The notes: generated by a model from the letters alone, not told the origin. Numbered from the stretch's first letter, positions 36,001 through 44,701 are shown. The stretch: DNA of 54,626 nucleotides from Dictyobacter arantiisoli (GCF_008326305.1 NZ_BIXY01000047.1:1-54626); one strand, 5' to 3'. A program made the numbers and translations.

Positions 36001-36682
36001 GCAGATAATTGTCCTGGTACGCATTACCACCGATATCATGGCACCCAATGGCATGATGCTCACAAAAGATAAGCTCCATTTCCAAATCAAAGTTATCTTC
36101 AGCCAGCATTTTGCAGGACCTTTTTATTGGGAAGCATGGAATTCGGCTGGCGAACAGGCTGTACCAGACCCTTATCATTTCCCAACATCGCCTGTGCATC
36201 TTACGGGTATGTTTGTTGCGACGACAAACACACGTTTACATCCTATGGGAAAAAGGGCAACCTATTCCCTGGCACTACCTGCTGATCATCCAGTATTTTC
36301 TCATTTCAGAGTTCCCTGTATTCTGCTGGATGGACTCGCCCGTTCAGGTGTTCTCAATCTGATAGATGAGAACTATCTGCCCCTGGCAATCCCAACAAGG
36401 ATTCGACGCATTGACCTCTATGAAGAAGTTAATGATTGCCAGCTTTCAGGGCCAGATATCCCTATAGATCTCTATGCCACACCCAGAGCATCAACCACAG
36501 AACATTTCGCAGACACGAATCGGCTGGTGGCTGTTCGTCGAGCTGATGGCAAAGTTATCGCGCAGATCAAGGATATAGCGATGGCCCCTGCCGGCTATAT
36601 ACATCGGATCTCAGGTGAGTTCATATTACCTGATCAACTCATCCAATACACGAGCAACAATATGCGAGGAGGGCAAGTATGA
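33023..36682 (+). CDS. Synthase subunit: inactive ketosynthase (CLF-like), ketoreductase, dehydratase
   Basis: This 1219-residue protein starts with a ketosynthase fold (about 10-400) in which the active Cys is lost: LDTGFSSML stands where DTACSSS is expected. It may therefore serve as a chain-length-factor-like partner of the KS in the preceding gene. A ketoreductase follows, with its structural half near 440-590 and the NADPH domain (AVAGARGITAEL) near 605. Ser is in NFGSLLG, and Tyr and Asn are in ADYAAGNSF. The C-terminal third is a hot-dog dehydratase with catalytic HRVDGHATLPGTF and a later Asp in CILLDGLARSG. The ATG at 33023 follows GAGAGGAAGCAC and overlaps the upstream gene by 20 bases. 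The stop overlaps the next start (ATGA), so translation is coupled. Confidence 0.85.
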   Translation: MLHEKHKKDYKEQIVIVGWSTHIPGLASREILLDWIDGKRQGPEQSFGDYYPQPPFEKVRMPSSTIRTIDRCQLMILECAHSLRQQINNFWDASRRQTGVFVGHMGITRNAVLYNNRVYLDDIKRTLYSNPKLSDSALMATLFEQFEQEVKRLVPAANEDSNPGEMPNIIPARVANYFDLKGPNMTLDTGFSSMLSAFEVACRYLQAQELELALVGGINGNSTPEMRYLLHTLTGPTNPMPAEGAFLFALTTQTLAQKADLPILGYVNDCTISAHASTDPSSVLCGSASTNTYNYLGAEGALAIVQALHKGANEKITITCHNAIDMPIVNLTLTVPGTNTSHGETIPLPPRFLQDQEYEPGKTLQIQRYIHEMEELPIEQIRPSMAFLPERCILLTDQPALLEQLTNIPTDMTVLSTRPLATPSRNWFYLPDVTPKAVQQYISQQGTFTHVRVLTDLNLSAPTPACLAALPTALVALHDLTFLVLQQCYEALKEEQSSCIALFLNALPDKTPHPFTGLFGGLIKSIYHELPGCLMYGLFTDTIHMHKGIQQAEQESTARRFLPIIFYQGRSRKTTRLKDAMINLPEQTPARLKSDSVIVAVAGARGITAELLKAVAQYFQPRLYLIGSNPIDLHSAEIFAGSDPEFAKQRSTYIRQQQASKSGKNVSMINKEFQLLLNARIAQSNITAMSDFSGAGKVHYLSCDVTDQDKLTAVMNQIIQAEGHIDLLINAAGLNSSASIEMKNFDEFRKIRDVKMRGYLNLKHALRDCPPRMWCNFGSLLGVMGQPGEADYAAGNSFLSSAATYSHQVLNADEFTIDWTFWKSIGLAANPLTRAYLENFEGYTALTNEEGIHHFIREVNQPAHDPALLLMGAAEKRTIEGYFPGFFSQQNERQKSSSFYLDKVLMVQPDEMVFEHVFDLTKEDYLNHHRVDGHATLPGTFVTEIAAEAAAQLVPDWHVVGFEDAMFGSFLRVPQEKAVAKKIHARVIDRSAEQIIVLVRITTDIMAPNGMMLTKDKLHFQIKVIFSQHFAGPFYWEAWNSAGEQAVPDPYHFPTSPVHLTGMFVATTNTRLHPMGKRATYSLALPADHPVFSHFRVPCILLDGLARSGVLNLIDENYLPLAIPTRIRRIDLYEEVNDCQLSGPDIPIDLYATPRASTTEHFADTNRLVAVRRADGKVIAQIKDIAMAPAGYIHRISGEFILPDQLIQYTSNNMRGGQV

Positions 36683-39123
36683 TCACCGACCAACGATTAC
36701 CGCAGCCCTCTATTGCATATCCTGCTGACGATTCCGTCTATCCAGCGACAAGATTTATTTGGGATCCCACGCCTACGCCATTGCAGTCGTTGGAAATCTC
36801 GCCACAGATACGTGACAAGAAGATCGTGATCATCGGCGGAACCGATCAGGCCGCCAAGCGCATTGCGCAGTTGCTAGAAACCCATGGCGCAACGATCTAT
36901 CGCTACCAGCATGATGGACTTGAGGACGAACAAGCCGGGGAAGCATTCAGACAGAGGGTCGGTATGATCGATGGGATCATTGATCTCAATATCGAAGAGC
37001 CATTTCAGCTTGCGAAGCATTCCGCGTGGGAAACGTCTTTCAAACACTCAGTTAGCCTGCTGAAAACCTATCATGAAGATTGGTTGGCGGAAACGGATAG
37101 CACACGCCTGTTCTATCTCGTGGTAACGGCGATGGGTGGCCTGATGGGTCGCGGTGTAACAGAGCTTTCTCAGCCATTGGGGGGCCTCTGGGCTGGTTTA
37201 GCAAAAACGTTGTGCGTGGAAATTCCCAATTGCAATATCAGAATTCTCGACCTTTCATCTCACGATTTCCCGCAATTGGCATCTATCATTGCCAGTGAAT
37301 TATATAAATGGGGTTTATTCGAGATTGGCTATCAGAATGGTATACGGTATACCCTTGTTGCGCGTAAAGAAGAGGTTGCGCGGCCTGATCTGAACATCGA
37401 TGCGCAGGATCTTTTGCTGATTTCAGGCGGTGGACGAGGGATTGGTTTTGCTCTTGCCAAAGCGCTAGCCAGGAATTTCGGCTGCCGGGTCATCATCACC
37501 GGGCGCGATCCACTCCCCTCAGGCGATGAAAAATGGGTGCAGATGGACGCTGTAACCTTTAAAAATTACCAGCAAAGTTGCTTGAAAAACCTTGTACCTG
37601 GTACGACTATCGCTGTAGCTCGACGCGACATAGAACAGCTTAAGCGGCGCAGGGAACTTTATCAGCATCTTAAGGCGGTGCAGGAAGAAGGATTAGATAT
37701 CGTCTATGAAGTATGTGATATTTCCTCTTTGCCGCAAGTTCAAGCTCTCCTGGCAAAGATTGGACCACGGCTGAGTGGTGTGATTCACAATGCAGGCGTA
37801 CAGACCCCAACCAGACTCCCGGCAAAATCAATGCAGGCATTTATCAATACGATCCAGACAAAAGTCAACGGGTTTCTCAATCTCCTTCAAGCACTTAATG
37901 GGAAAGAGCTCAAGTTTTTTAATAACGTGGGTTCTATGACCGGGCGTATGGCAGGTGCCATTGGACAACTGGATTACAGTGCTGCCAACGAAGGATTAGC
38001 TCGACTGGGATTGTGGGCGGCCCATTTCCAGCAGATCAATGCCCCATTGAAAACAATCTGCTGGCCAACCTGGGAACACCTGGGGCTGATTATCAACTAC
38101 CAGGGTGCCACCAGATATATGGCTGCAATGAACGTAGAGGAGGGACTCTACCACTGGCAACGCGAATTACTTACATCTGGTTCTGGAGAGATTACGATTG
38201 TCTGTCCTCTCAGGCAGATACTCAACCTCAACCCGATTATAGCAAAGGGGTATAGCCCTCTGCTCGAACTGCCCTACATGGAACATTACTATGCCCAGGG
38301 CTTCTATCTAGGCGAACTACGCCAGTTCATACCGTACCGCTATCTCCTGACACAGCATCACATCGATGCCAGGATAACAGCCGCATTCTCCGAATTTAAA
38401 GTCGCTGCGACCCCTGCCCTACCGATTAGCCTCTTACTTGAGTATGCCTTATCTGCTGGTGAGCGGATTGTTCCTGATGGTATGTCAAATCTGAATTTAC
38501 AAGAGATCCATACGCTTACGGTAAATGTTCAAGCCCTCAAACAGGATCCAGATGGTACGTTTGCGTTTGAAAGAGAAGTGCTCGGCGACTGGCAAGCGGA
38601 CAAATGGGTCGTGGACGTAAAGCTCACAAAGATCGGAACTCCTGGTAGAGAAGCTCTGGCACAATTACAACTGGTGTATGCTCCGGAGAAGCCGCAGCCG
38701 GAAACCGCACCAACAATAGATGCTGCGTCGTGGCCCGATGTCGTATTAGATTCAGCCGATGACCTCACCTGGATGGGGTTCGTATTCAAACGGGCTCGTT
38801 GGAAACGGGGCACCGATCAGCTACTTGTCGGGGAGCTACTTGTTGGGGAGGTAGAATCCTATCATCCTGCCGACCTGTGGGTACTACCAGTCCCACCCAC
38901 AAGCCAGTTACCGCTTAGCCAATTTGAAAACATCGTGAGAGCAGTCATAGCACAGCGATCAGCTACAACAGCGATCACAACCTTAACAATTGAGTGCCTC
39001 AAACTGTACGATTCGGCAGCGGCAGTCGGGCCTATTATAGGTAACACACAAGAGAATAGCTGGTATGTCATGGATCAAGCGTGGGAGCGCACCCTATTGT
39101 ACCTGCAAAACCTTAAAGTATAG
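36679..39123 (+). CDS. Synthase subunit: second ketoreductase and degenerate dehydratase
   Basis: This 814-residue last gene of the synthase operon starts after GGAGGGCAAGT and overlaps the previous gene by four bases. Residues 30-220 are the structural half and about 235-500 the catalytic half of a polyketide-type ketoreductase, with LISGGGRGIGFALAKAL, HNAGVQTPTR, Ser in NVGSMTGRM and Tyr and Asn in LDYSAANEG. It looks active. The C-terminal 270 residues resemble a hot-dog dehydratase, but the His motif is FKVAATPALP rather than HxxxGxxxxP, so it is probably a structural DH. A small in-frame repeat, LLVGELLVGE, occurs near residue 715. With the other three genes it gives AT, ACP2, ER, KS, KS0, KR, DH, KR and DH0. 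Confidence 0.8.
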   Translation: MITDQRLPQPSIAYPADDSVYPATRFIWDPTPTPLQSLEISPQIRDKKIVIIGGTDQAAKRIAQLLETHGATIYRYQHDGLEDEQAGEAFRQRVGMIDGIIDLNIEEPFQLAKHSAWETSFKHSVSLLKTYHEDWLAETDSTRLFYLVVTAMGGLMGRGVTELSQPLGGLWAGLAKTLCVEIPNCNIRILDLSSHDFPQLASIIASELYKWGLFEIGYQNGIRYTLVARKEEVARPDLNIDAQDLLLISGGGRGIGFALAKALARNFGCRVIITGRDPLPSGDEKWVQMDAVTFKNYQQSCLKNLVPGTTIAVARRDIEQLKRRRELYQHLKAVQEEGLDIVYEVCDISSLPQVQALLAKIGPRLSGVIHNAGVQTPTRLPAKSMQAFINTIQTKVNGFLNLLQALNGKELKFFNNVGSMTGRMAGAIGQLDYSAANEGLARLGLWAAHFQQINAPLKTICWPTWEHLGLIINYQGATRYMAAMNVEEGLYHWQRELLTSGSGEITIVCPLRQILNLNPIIAKGYSPLLELPYMEHYYAQGFYLGELRQFIPYRYLLTQHHIDARITAAFSEFKVAATPALPISLLLEYALSAGERIVPDGMSNLNLQEIHTLTVNVQALKQDPDGTFAFEREVLGDWQADKWVVDVKLTKIGTPGREALAQLQLVYAPEKPQPETAPTIDAASWPDVVLDSADDLTWMGFVFKRARWKRGTDQLLVGELLVGEVESYHPADLWVLPVPPTSQLPLSQFENIVRAVIAQRSATTAITTLTIECLKLYDSAAAVGPIIGNTQENSWYVMDQAWERTLLYLQNLKV

Positions 39124-39159
39124 TCATGTCAAAACACTAGCAATCCCCCGACTGCAAAG

Positions 39160-39600
39160 GACAATACTACTCTGTCAAGCTTCATTTGAAGGGCAGGGGT
39201 GCAGGGGCAGAGGGCGAAGCCTTCTGCCGGGGTGTGGGGTGTCCCCACATACTTCTTTTCCCCTTTTTGCATGCCGCCTGCGGCGGCGCGAGGAAAAAGA
39301 AAAAAGGCAGGGGACACCCCTGCCACCCCGGCAAGGGGCTTGCCGCCCCATAGGTACGAACGTAAGCGGGATTGTTAAGGGTGCAACCCTTAACCTGGGG
39401 TTCGGGGCTGTGCCCCGATCTCTCACCTCCCTCTCGCCGCCGCGCGCGGCGGCGAAGAAAAGAAGAAAAAGGGGTATTTGGGGACGCCCCACACCCCGGC
39501 AAAGGGCTGGCCGCCCTTTGCAATCCCGCTTGAAAAGCCTTACGTTCGCACCTATGGGCTTGCCGCCCCTTGCAACCCCGCTTGAGGAGCGGATTGAAGT
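39160..39600. repeat. Mosaic of GC-rich inverted repeats
   Basis: The region contains several overlapping palindromic units. CATAGGTACGAACGTAAG near 39352 pairs with CTTACGTTCGCACCTATG near 39539. GGGTGCAACCCTTAACC and TTAAGGGTGCAACCC form a local dyad. GCCGCCGCGCGCGGCGGC near 39436 is a perfect palindrome. CACCCCGGCAAGGGGCTTG and CACCCCGGCAAAGGGCTGG are repeated units. Open frames in it are artefacts of low stop-codon frequency. A copy of the same wording occurs at 4630-4660. It separates the synthase operon from the next gene and may also act as transcription terminator. Confidence 0.6.
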
Positions 39601-39607
39601 GGATCGA

Positions 39608-39997
39608 ATGCCTGTTCGAAAAATTGATGTTCGATCAGATGAAGAAGCGCAAGAAGTAGAAAATTATAGTCCTCCTATCGTAAGCGAAATGATGCAAATG
39701 CATGGTTTTCTCAGCTGGACAACGATGACGATTGGAAATCGCTTCTATACAGTTACTGCCTGGAAAACGCCGGAGAATGTCAGTCAGTTGATGAAGAGTA
39801 AGGCACATCGTGAGGCAATGAAGCGCTTCTACAAGACCGATTTCACGGCTGGAGGAATGACAGGCGTATGGGTGCCACACCATCTCGGTGATATTTGGAT
39901 CCAATGCCCGGCATGTAAACGTAAGGCCATGTACAAAGAACATGGAGGCAATTGCAGTTGTGGGCAAACACTCCCAGAACCTCCACCTTATTGGTAA
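39608..39997 (+). CDS. Small ABM-like protein with C-terminal zinc ribbon (129 aa)
   Basis: The frame is open from 39065, but the upstream part is repeat DNA, so the ATG at 39608 is taken. Residues about 30-85 (FLSWTTMTIGNRFYTVTAW and the following helix with KAHREAMKRFY) have the pattern of the ferredoxin-like antibiotic-biosynthesis monooxygenase or heme-degrading family. The first strand seems short, possibly lost to the repeat. The C-terminus has CPACKRKAMYKEHGGNCSCG, a four-cysteine zinc ribbon. The combination is not one I know. A role in tailoring the neighbouring synthase product is possible but unsupported. Confidence 0.6.
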   Translation: MPVRKIDVRSDEEAQEVENYSPPIVSEMMQMHGFLSWTTMTIGNRFYTVTAWKTPENVSQLMKSKAHREAMKRFYKTDFTAGGMTGVWVPHHLGDIWIQCPACKRKAMYKEHGGNCSCGQTLPEPPPYW

Positions 39998-40050
39998 GCT
40001 GAGCTTGATCAATGGCTTATGTTTCATGGCTATATGGATAAAAGAAGTAC

Positions 40051-41421
40051 TTACACTTGCACAATGACCACACTGATATTGTCAGCGCCTCCTCCTCGTA
40101 AGGCCGTTTGAACCAGCCGTTCGCTTAAAAGATGGGGATTATCGGTTGCGCGTACAATACGTTCAATGACGGGATCGCGTATCATTTCCCAGAGGCCATC
40201 AGAGCAGAGGAGCAGGCGATCATGCGGCTGAAGATCAAGGATAAAGGAGTCAATTTTTAGATCGGTTCCCTGTCCAAGGCTGCGATATATTTTGCTGCGC
40301 TCAGGATGGGTGTAGATCTCATCGGGTGTAATTTGTCCAAAGGCGACCAGTGAGGCGACTAATGAATGATCATGAGTGATCTGAATCAAGCCAGCACTCT
40401 CACGGAAAAGATAGGTGCGACTATCCCCAACATTGATAATATAGGCTTTACAATCAATGATAAGGGCCGCCGTCAGGGTAGTTCCCATATCACTGCCTTC
40501 TTCCTGACCTCGTTGATAGATGGCAAGATTAGCCCACTCAGCGCCTCCAATCAACATGTCCAGGAAGAATTCGTCGCTCATCTCTTTGCCCATAATAATA
40601 TTTTGTAGCACGGTATGTGACATACTTTGCATGGCGAGCTGGCTGGCTTCCAATCCATTATCGTGTCCCCCCATACCATCGGCAACGACAAATAATCCAT
40701 ACGGCAAGAGCTGACCCTGATAGGTATACGTCCCTTGCAGGACAGCGATACTGTCCTCATTAGGAAAGTGGCGCCGGGCCAGTCCAGTATGCCAGCCGAC
40801 ACCTACCTGAAGCGGTAAGACACGGGGATTGTGAGCATGCAATGGGATAGTGAAACGTGGCGTGTTCTGCTGCTGGGTACTATCAGTATCTGCGGCAGGC
40901 GCGGGTCGGGTCGGCACCTCGGCGACATCAAAATCCTGCCCACGCGCCGGGCGTTGTGGGAGACGCAGGCGCGGCGCAGTCATATCAGATGTGGAAAACG
41001 CATCTCTATTGATCATAGCAGAAGCATGCTCTACAGAAAGAAAAGGTATACTCGTACCAGTTGCAGAGGTTGAGACAGCCATAGATATTTGCTGTGAAGG
41101 GAGCCATGTGGCAGCGATACGTTTGATTTGCTGCGTCAAAGATTGTCGCTGGCGCTGATGTCGATAGACACACAAGCCAACCCATCCTAAAAGATACCAC
41201 ACGAAGCCCCAAAAGAGTGACAGGCCGAGCTGGAATGGGAAGGCAAACAGTCCAGAATTCGCAGGCATACGCACAAGCATCTGGACAAAGATCAACCAGG
41301 ATCGAGGAGGCAGACCGCCATCGATGATAAAGATACATACAACCATACATCCAAATCCGCTCCAGATCAGATAGCGGAACCAACGATAGGTGTCATACAG
41401 AGCGAAGAATCCTATGAACAT
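40051..41421 (-). CDS. PP2C-type serine/threonine phosphatase with membrane N-terminus
   Basis: This protein of about 456 residues has two or three hydrophobic segments near residues 1-90 (around FRYLIWSGFGCMVVCIFII and LSLFWGFVWYLLGWVGLCVY). A cytoplasmic linker follows, then a PP2C domain from about residue 205. Metal-binding and catalytic motifs are present: NEDS, FVVADGMGGHDNG, MGTTLTAALI, VGDSRTYLF, LLCSDGLWE and GGGADNISVV. It should dephosphorylate Ser/Thr proteins, working against Hanks-type kinases, none of which is in the window. The ATG at 41421 follows GAGGATAGTGGC. An in-frame GTG at 41460 has no ribosome binding site. Confidence 0.88.
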   Translation of the reverse strand: MFIGFFALYDTYRWFRYLIWSGFGCMVVCIFIIDGGLPPRSWLIFVQMLVRMPANSGLFAFPFQLGLSLFWGFVWYLLGWVGLCVYRHQRQRQSLTQQIKRIAATWLPSQQISMAVSTSATGTSIPFLSVEHASAMINRDAFSTSDMTAPRLRLPQRPARGQDFDVAEVPTRPAPAADTDSTQQQNTPRFTIPLHAHNPRVLPLQVGVGWHTGLARRHFPNEDSIAVLQGTYTYQGQLLPYGLFVVADGMGGHDNGLEASQLAMQSMSHTVLQNIIMGKEMSDEFFLDMLIGGAEWANLAIYQRGQEEGSDMGTTLTAALIIDCKAYIINVGDSRTYLFRESAGLIQITHDHSLVASLVAFGQITPDEIYTHPERSKIYRSLGQGTDLKIDSFILDLQPHDRLLLCSDGLWEMIRDPVIERIVRATDNPHLLSERLVQTALRGGGADNISVVIVQV

Positions 41422-41605
41422 GCCACTATCCTCGAGTATGCTCAAAGCGCCACAATTCACAAACGCATTACAATCGCTGACCAGAACCCATAGGTATTAT
41501 CAGACTGAGGCAGGGAAAGACCGGGATGTCAGTTATACTCGTTAACAATCCTCGCACTATCCTATCAGACGCTGGTTGGATATGTGAAAGATCCTCAATT
41601 GCGAG

Positions 41606-41839
41606 CTACTCCTGTGGTAATACCTGCTCCATCGTATCAATGTAGATCTGGCAGACCATCATCGTCGCCGTATTATCACCCAGATGGTGTGCCAGGTGAT
41701 CCTGACAGGTCCCGATACGCGACATACTGGCATGGATAAAATCATGACGGGCGCGCCCGGAGGCCAATCCAGTTAAACCACGACGCATCGCAACTAATTC
41801 AAATTCAATTTGTTGACGTAACAAAGCAATTTCGCTCAT
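41606..41839 (-). CDS. Small protein upstream of the phosphatase (77 aa, unknown)
   Basis: The ATG at 41839 follows TCAGGAGGTTGCTTGCTC, a strong ribosome binding site, so a longer open frame upstream was not used. The 77 residues (MSEIALLRQQIEFELVAMRR onward) are largely helical. They include HASMSRIGTCQDHLAHHLGD, with several His residues and one Cys that might bind a metal. No family is recognised. It lies 185 bp upstream of the phosphatase in the same direction and may share its transcript. Confidence 0.6.
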   Translation of the reverse strand: MSEIALLRQQIEFELVAMRRGLTGLASGRARHDFIHASMSRIGTCQDHLAHHLGDNTATMMVCQIYIDTMEQVLPQE

Positions 41840-42749
41840 GAGCAAGCAACCTCCTGATAAAAAGCAAACAACAGGATAATACCGAAAGACAAATATTTCG
41901 CAAAAGGCAAAGGTCATACAACAGGGCAAACAGAGTGCAAATGAAAGCAGATAAACGTATTACAAAACCCACAATACATTGAACGTATTCTCAGTATAAG
42001 CTCACCAGATTTTGATCATATCCCATATTGCTTTGCAATGCGAAAATGAAAACAGACAAAAAGTATCCACAGAGGGATCACCGGAGCACCAATACGCTCT
42101 CCATAGAAAGCCAATAAAATGATATCCAGTCATAAGAACATCTTCAGGAAAGGAAAATGTGTTTGTCTCTGGTGGACAAATTCGCGATGAATGCTTGTCT
42201 CACCCAGAGCGCCCAGGCAATGTGAGCCCTGCATGCCGGGACTGGAACAATAAAGAAAGAGGATATATAATCCACCAGCGAAAAGACAGAGTATTCCTTT
42301 TGTAGAAGAAAAGGCAATACTGTCTTATACGTCTTATACCAGGGTCTTCTCATTCCGCTTCCTCAACAAAAGTGTGTTGAGCTCAGGAAAATCCGCCAGA
42401 GTTCGCTCGAAGCTGTCTCTATACGTAGAAATTCATGGTAATGGCTGTCAAATTAATTAAAGACAGTACGCTGATGATGATAATCCCACGTCGAACGAAT
42501 GATGCTCATCGCCGGTAGAGACCAGTTCACCGAGGGATCATTCCAGACAAAGGGATCATTCCAGACAAAAGGACATATTTATCTCTTCATATCTCGATGT
42601 GCTTGATTTCACCACGATGCTCCATTTTTAGCCATCTATGATGAGTTATTGTTCCATTCCCTCATCATAGAATGCCTGAAATGATCGCATTTCTAGCACA
42701 TCTCAGGTATACTATCTTGAGAGAGAAAGAGAGAGAGACTGTAATAGAA
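41840..42749. other. 900-bp intergenic region with a short tandem repeat
   Basis: No gene is supported. Near 42535-42572 the unit GGGATCATTCCAGACAAA is present twice in direct tandem. Homopurine GAGAGAGAGA at 42720-42738 lies directly before the sigma factor start and may serve as its ribosome binding region. The remainder is AT-rich without obvious structure. Confidence 0.35.
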
Positions 42750-43754
42750 ATGTCAACCCAAACCGTCCTGGTGCTCGCTGCTCAAGCGGGTAATCAGAAG
42801 GCGTTCGAGGCCCTGGTGGGCGCATATCGGCGTGAACTGCTCGTGCATTGTTATCGGATGTTGGGCTCGCTCTCCGACGCCGAAGATCTGGTGCAAGAGA
42901 CCCTGCTGCAAGCATGGGAGAAACGTGCGACGCTCACCAGCCCGGAGTCTTACCGTGCCTGGCTGTACCGCATCGCCACCAATCGGTGCCTCAATCGGCT
43001 CACGCGCGCTCCTCGACGGTTCTTGCCATCAGAAACCCATCCACCGAGCGATCCCAGCAGCCCTGCGCCGCCACGACTGCGGGAGCCAATCTGGCTGGAG
43101 CCGTTTCCCGATGATCTGCTTGCCGATCCTGGGGCCAATCCCGAAGACCGCGCGGAGAGGAGCGAACGAATCACCCTGGCCTTTCTGATGGCACTCCAGC
43201 ACTTAACGCCAGTGCAACGGGCAATTCTGCTCTTACGTGAGGTGCTGGAGTGGCAGGCCTCCGAAGTCGCCGAATGGCTTCACCTCTCGGTTCCCGCCGT
43301 CAATTCCGCCTTGCAGCGTGCTCGACGGGCTTTGCGCCAGCGCAACGTTAGAGACGAGGCGCAGATGGTTCTGCCTCGCCCCCAGTTACAAGAGCTTCTT
43401 GACCGCTATGTGGCCCTCTGGGAACAAGCGGACATCCCTGGTCTCGTGGCGCTGCTGCGAGAGGATGCCTGGTTCACCATGCCGCCGCTTCCCGTCTGGT
43501 ATCAGGGACGAGCGGCTATCGCCACATTGTTCCAGACGAGCCTGTTTCCTCCCGGCCGACAATGGCATCTGCTTCCAACGTGCGCCAATGGCAGTCCAGC
43601 GTTCGGGCTCTATCGGCGAGAGGCTGGGGCAGACGACTCTCAGCTTGTTGGTCTGCTGGTTCTGGGTATGGAGGGCGAGCAGATTGGCAGTCTTGTCGCG
43701 TTCCTGGATGTGGCCAGTTTCACGTCCTTTGGCCTCCCGCCCACCTTCGTTTGA
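42750..43754 (+). CDS. ECF sigma-70 factor, SigG-like, with C-terminal SnoaL-like region
   Basis: This 334-residue protein has region 2 near residues 15-80 (FEALVGAYRRELLVHCYRML, SDAEDLVQETLLQAWEK) and region 4 near 160-215 (LQHLTPVQRAILLLREVLEW, SVPAVNSALQRARRALRQ). A C-terminal domain of about 115 residues (YVALWEQADIPGLVALLRED, AWFTMPPLPVWYQGRAAI) has the SnoaL/NTF2-like pattern. The arrangement matches the SigG and SigJ kind of extracytoplasmic-function factors, where the extra domain controls activity in place of an anti-sigma factor. No anti-sigma gene is next to it. The ATG at 42750 is preferred over the in-frame ATG at 42672 because it starts directly at the conserved domain. Confidence 0.88.
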   Translation: MSTQTVLVLAAQAGNQKAFEALVGAYRRELLVHCYRMLGSLSDAEDLVQETLLQAWEKRATLTSPESYRAWLYRIATNRCLNRLTRAPRRFLPSETHPPSDPSSPAPPRLREPIWLEPFPDDLLADPGANPEDRAERSERITLAFLMALQHLTPVQRAILLLREVLEWQASEVAEWLHLSVPAVNSALQRARRALRQRNVRDEAQMVLPRPQLQELLDRYVALWEQADIPGLVALLREDAWFTMPPLPVWYQGRAAIATLFQTSLFPPGRQWHLLPTCANGSPAFGLYRREAGADDSQLVGLLVLGMEGEQIGSLVAFLDVASFTSFGLPPTFV

Positions 43755-43780
43755 TCTGTTATTAAGAGGAGCAACCAGAT

Positions 43781-44701
43781 TCATTGAACCTCTCCTTTAT
43801 TTTCCTGGAAGGAGGGGTCTCTGAGTCTCTCTCTCACAAGAGAGAGAAAAGCTTTCAGCGCTGGGGATTGCCACTTCTCTCTATGCCAGATCAGTTGTGT
43901 CACCACTTCAAACCCAGCTTCGCTCCACGGAAGTGCAACAAGCCGACCTTGAGTCACTTCCATCTGCACAGCCACCTCTGGCAAGACGGTAATCCCCATG
44001 CCGAGCATGACACATTGCTTAATCGCTTCGACACTGTTCAACTCCAGATTGGTCGTCGGATAGACTCCTGCTGCTGCCAGAGCCCGCTTAAAGAGATTTC
44101 GGTAACTGCACCCCACCTCCGTCAACAGGACTGGTTCACCTTCTAAATCAGCAGGGGTGACCAATGGACGTTGTGCTAACGGGTGTTCGGGAGGCGCGAC
44201 AACCAGCAATGGTTCTCGAAGTAACGGTTCCACGACCAGCCCGGTTGCCCGCAGTGGTTCTTCCAGCAAGAAGGCCACATCCACTCTTCCTTCCAAAACA
44301 CTCCGCCGTAATTCAGGAACGGGAAGGGGACGAAAATGCACCTGAATATGGGGAAAAGCTGCACGGAATTGATGCAAGACCGGTGGAAGTCGATAGGTGC
44401 AGAGGGTTTCTGGCGCACTGAGCGTTACAGCTCCTGTTGGCTCGGAACGCGCGGAAAGTGCGGCGTGTGCTTCTTCTGCAAGACTCAGCAATTTCTCGGC
44501 ATAGACGAGCAATCGTTGTCCCTCGTCCGTAAGAATTACCCGTTTATTGAGCCGATCAAATAACAACACCCCGAGCTCGGCTTCAAGCTCTTGAATTTGG
44601 GCTGAGACGCTGGATTGAACATACCCAAGCAAGGCAGCCGTTTGGGTAAAGTTGAGCGTGGTGGCTAGTGTTCGAAAGGTCGTAAGGTGGCGCAATTCCA
44701 T
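43781..44701 (-). CDS. LysR-family transcriptional regulator
   Basis: This 306-residue protein has an N-terminal winged helix (LTTFRTLATTLNFTQTAALL, QSSVSAQIQELEAELG, LFDRLNKRVILTDEG) and a periplasmic-binding-protein-like effector domain (ETLCTYRLPPVLHQFRAAFP onward). Two start codons lie six bases apart. The ATG at 44701 has GGAAGG at a good distance and is chosen over 44707. The gene is divergent from the cyclase gene at 44819 with 117 bp between them, the classical layout for a LysR protein that controls its neighbour. The signal is unknown. The gene is convergent with the ECF sigma factor. Confidence 0.92.
   Translation of the reverse strand: MELRHLTTFRTLATTLNFTQTAALLGYVQSSVSAQIQELEAELGVLLFDRLNKRVILTDEGQRLLVYAEKLLSLAEEAHAALSARSEPTGAVTLSAPETLCTYRLPPVLHQFRAAFPHIQVHFRPLPVPELRRSVLEGRVDVAFLLEEPLRATGLVVEPLLREPLLVVAPPEHPLAQRPLVTPADLEGEPVLLTEVGCSYRNLFKRALAAAGVYPTTNLELNSVEAIKQCVMLGMGITVLPEVAVQMEVTQGRLVALPWSEAGFEVVTQLIWHREKWQSPALKAFLSLVRERLRDPSFQENKGEVQ

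Noticed and set aside
39065-39607. Upstream part of a 310-residue open frame that leads into the ABM-like protein
   Set aside because: It runs through the end of the synthase gene in another frame and through palindromic repeat DNA. The composition is Arg/Pro-rich with no domain, and a start at 39608 fits the protein better.
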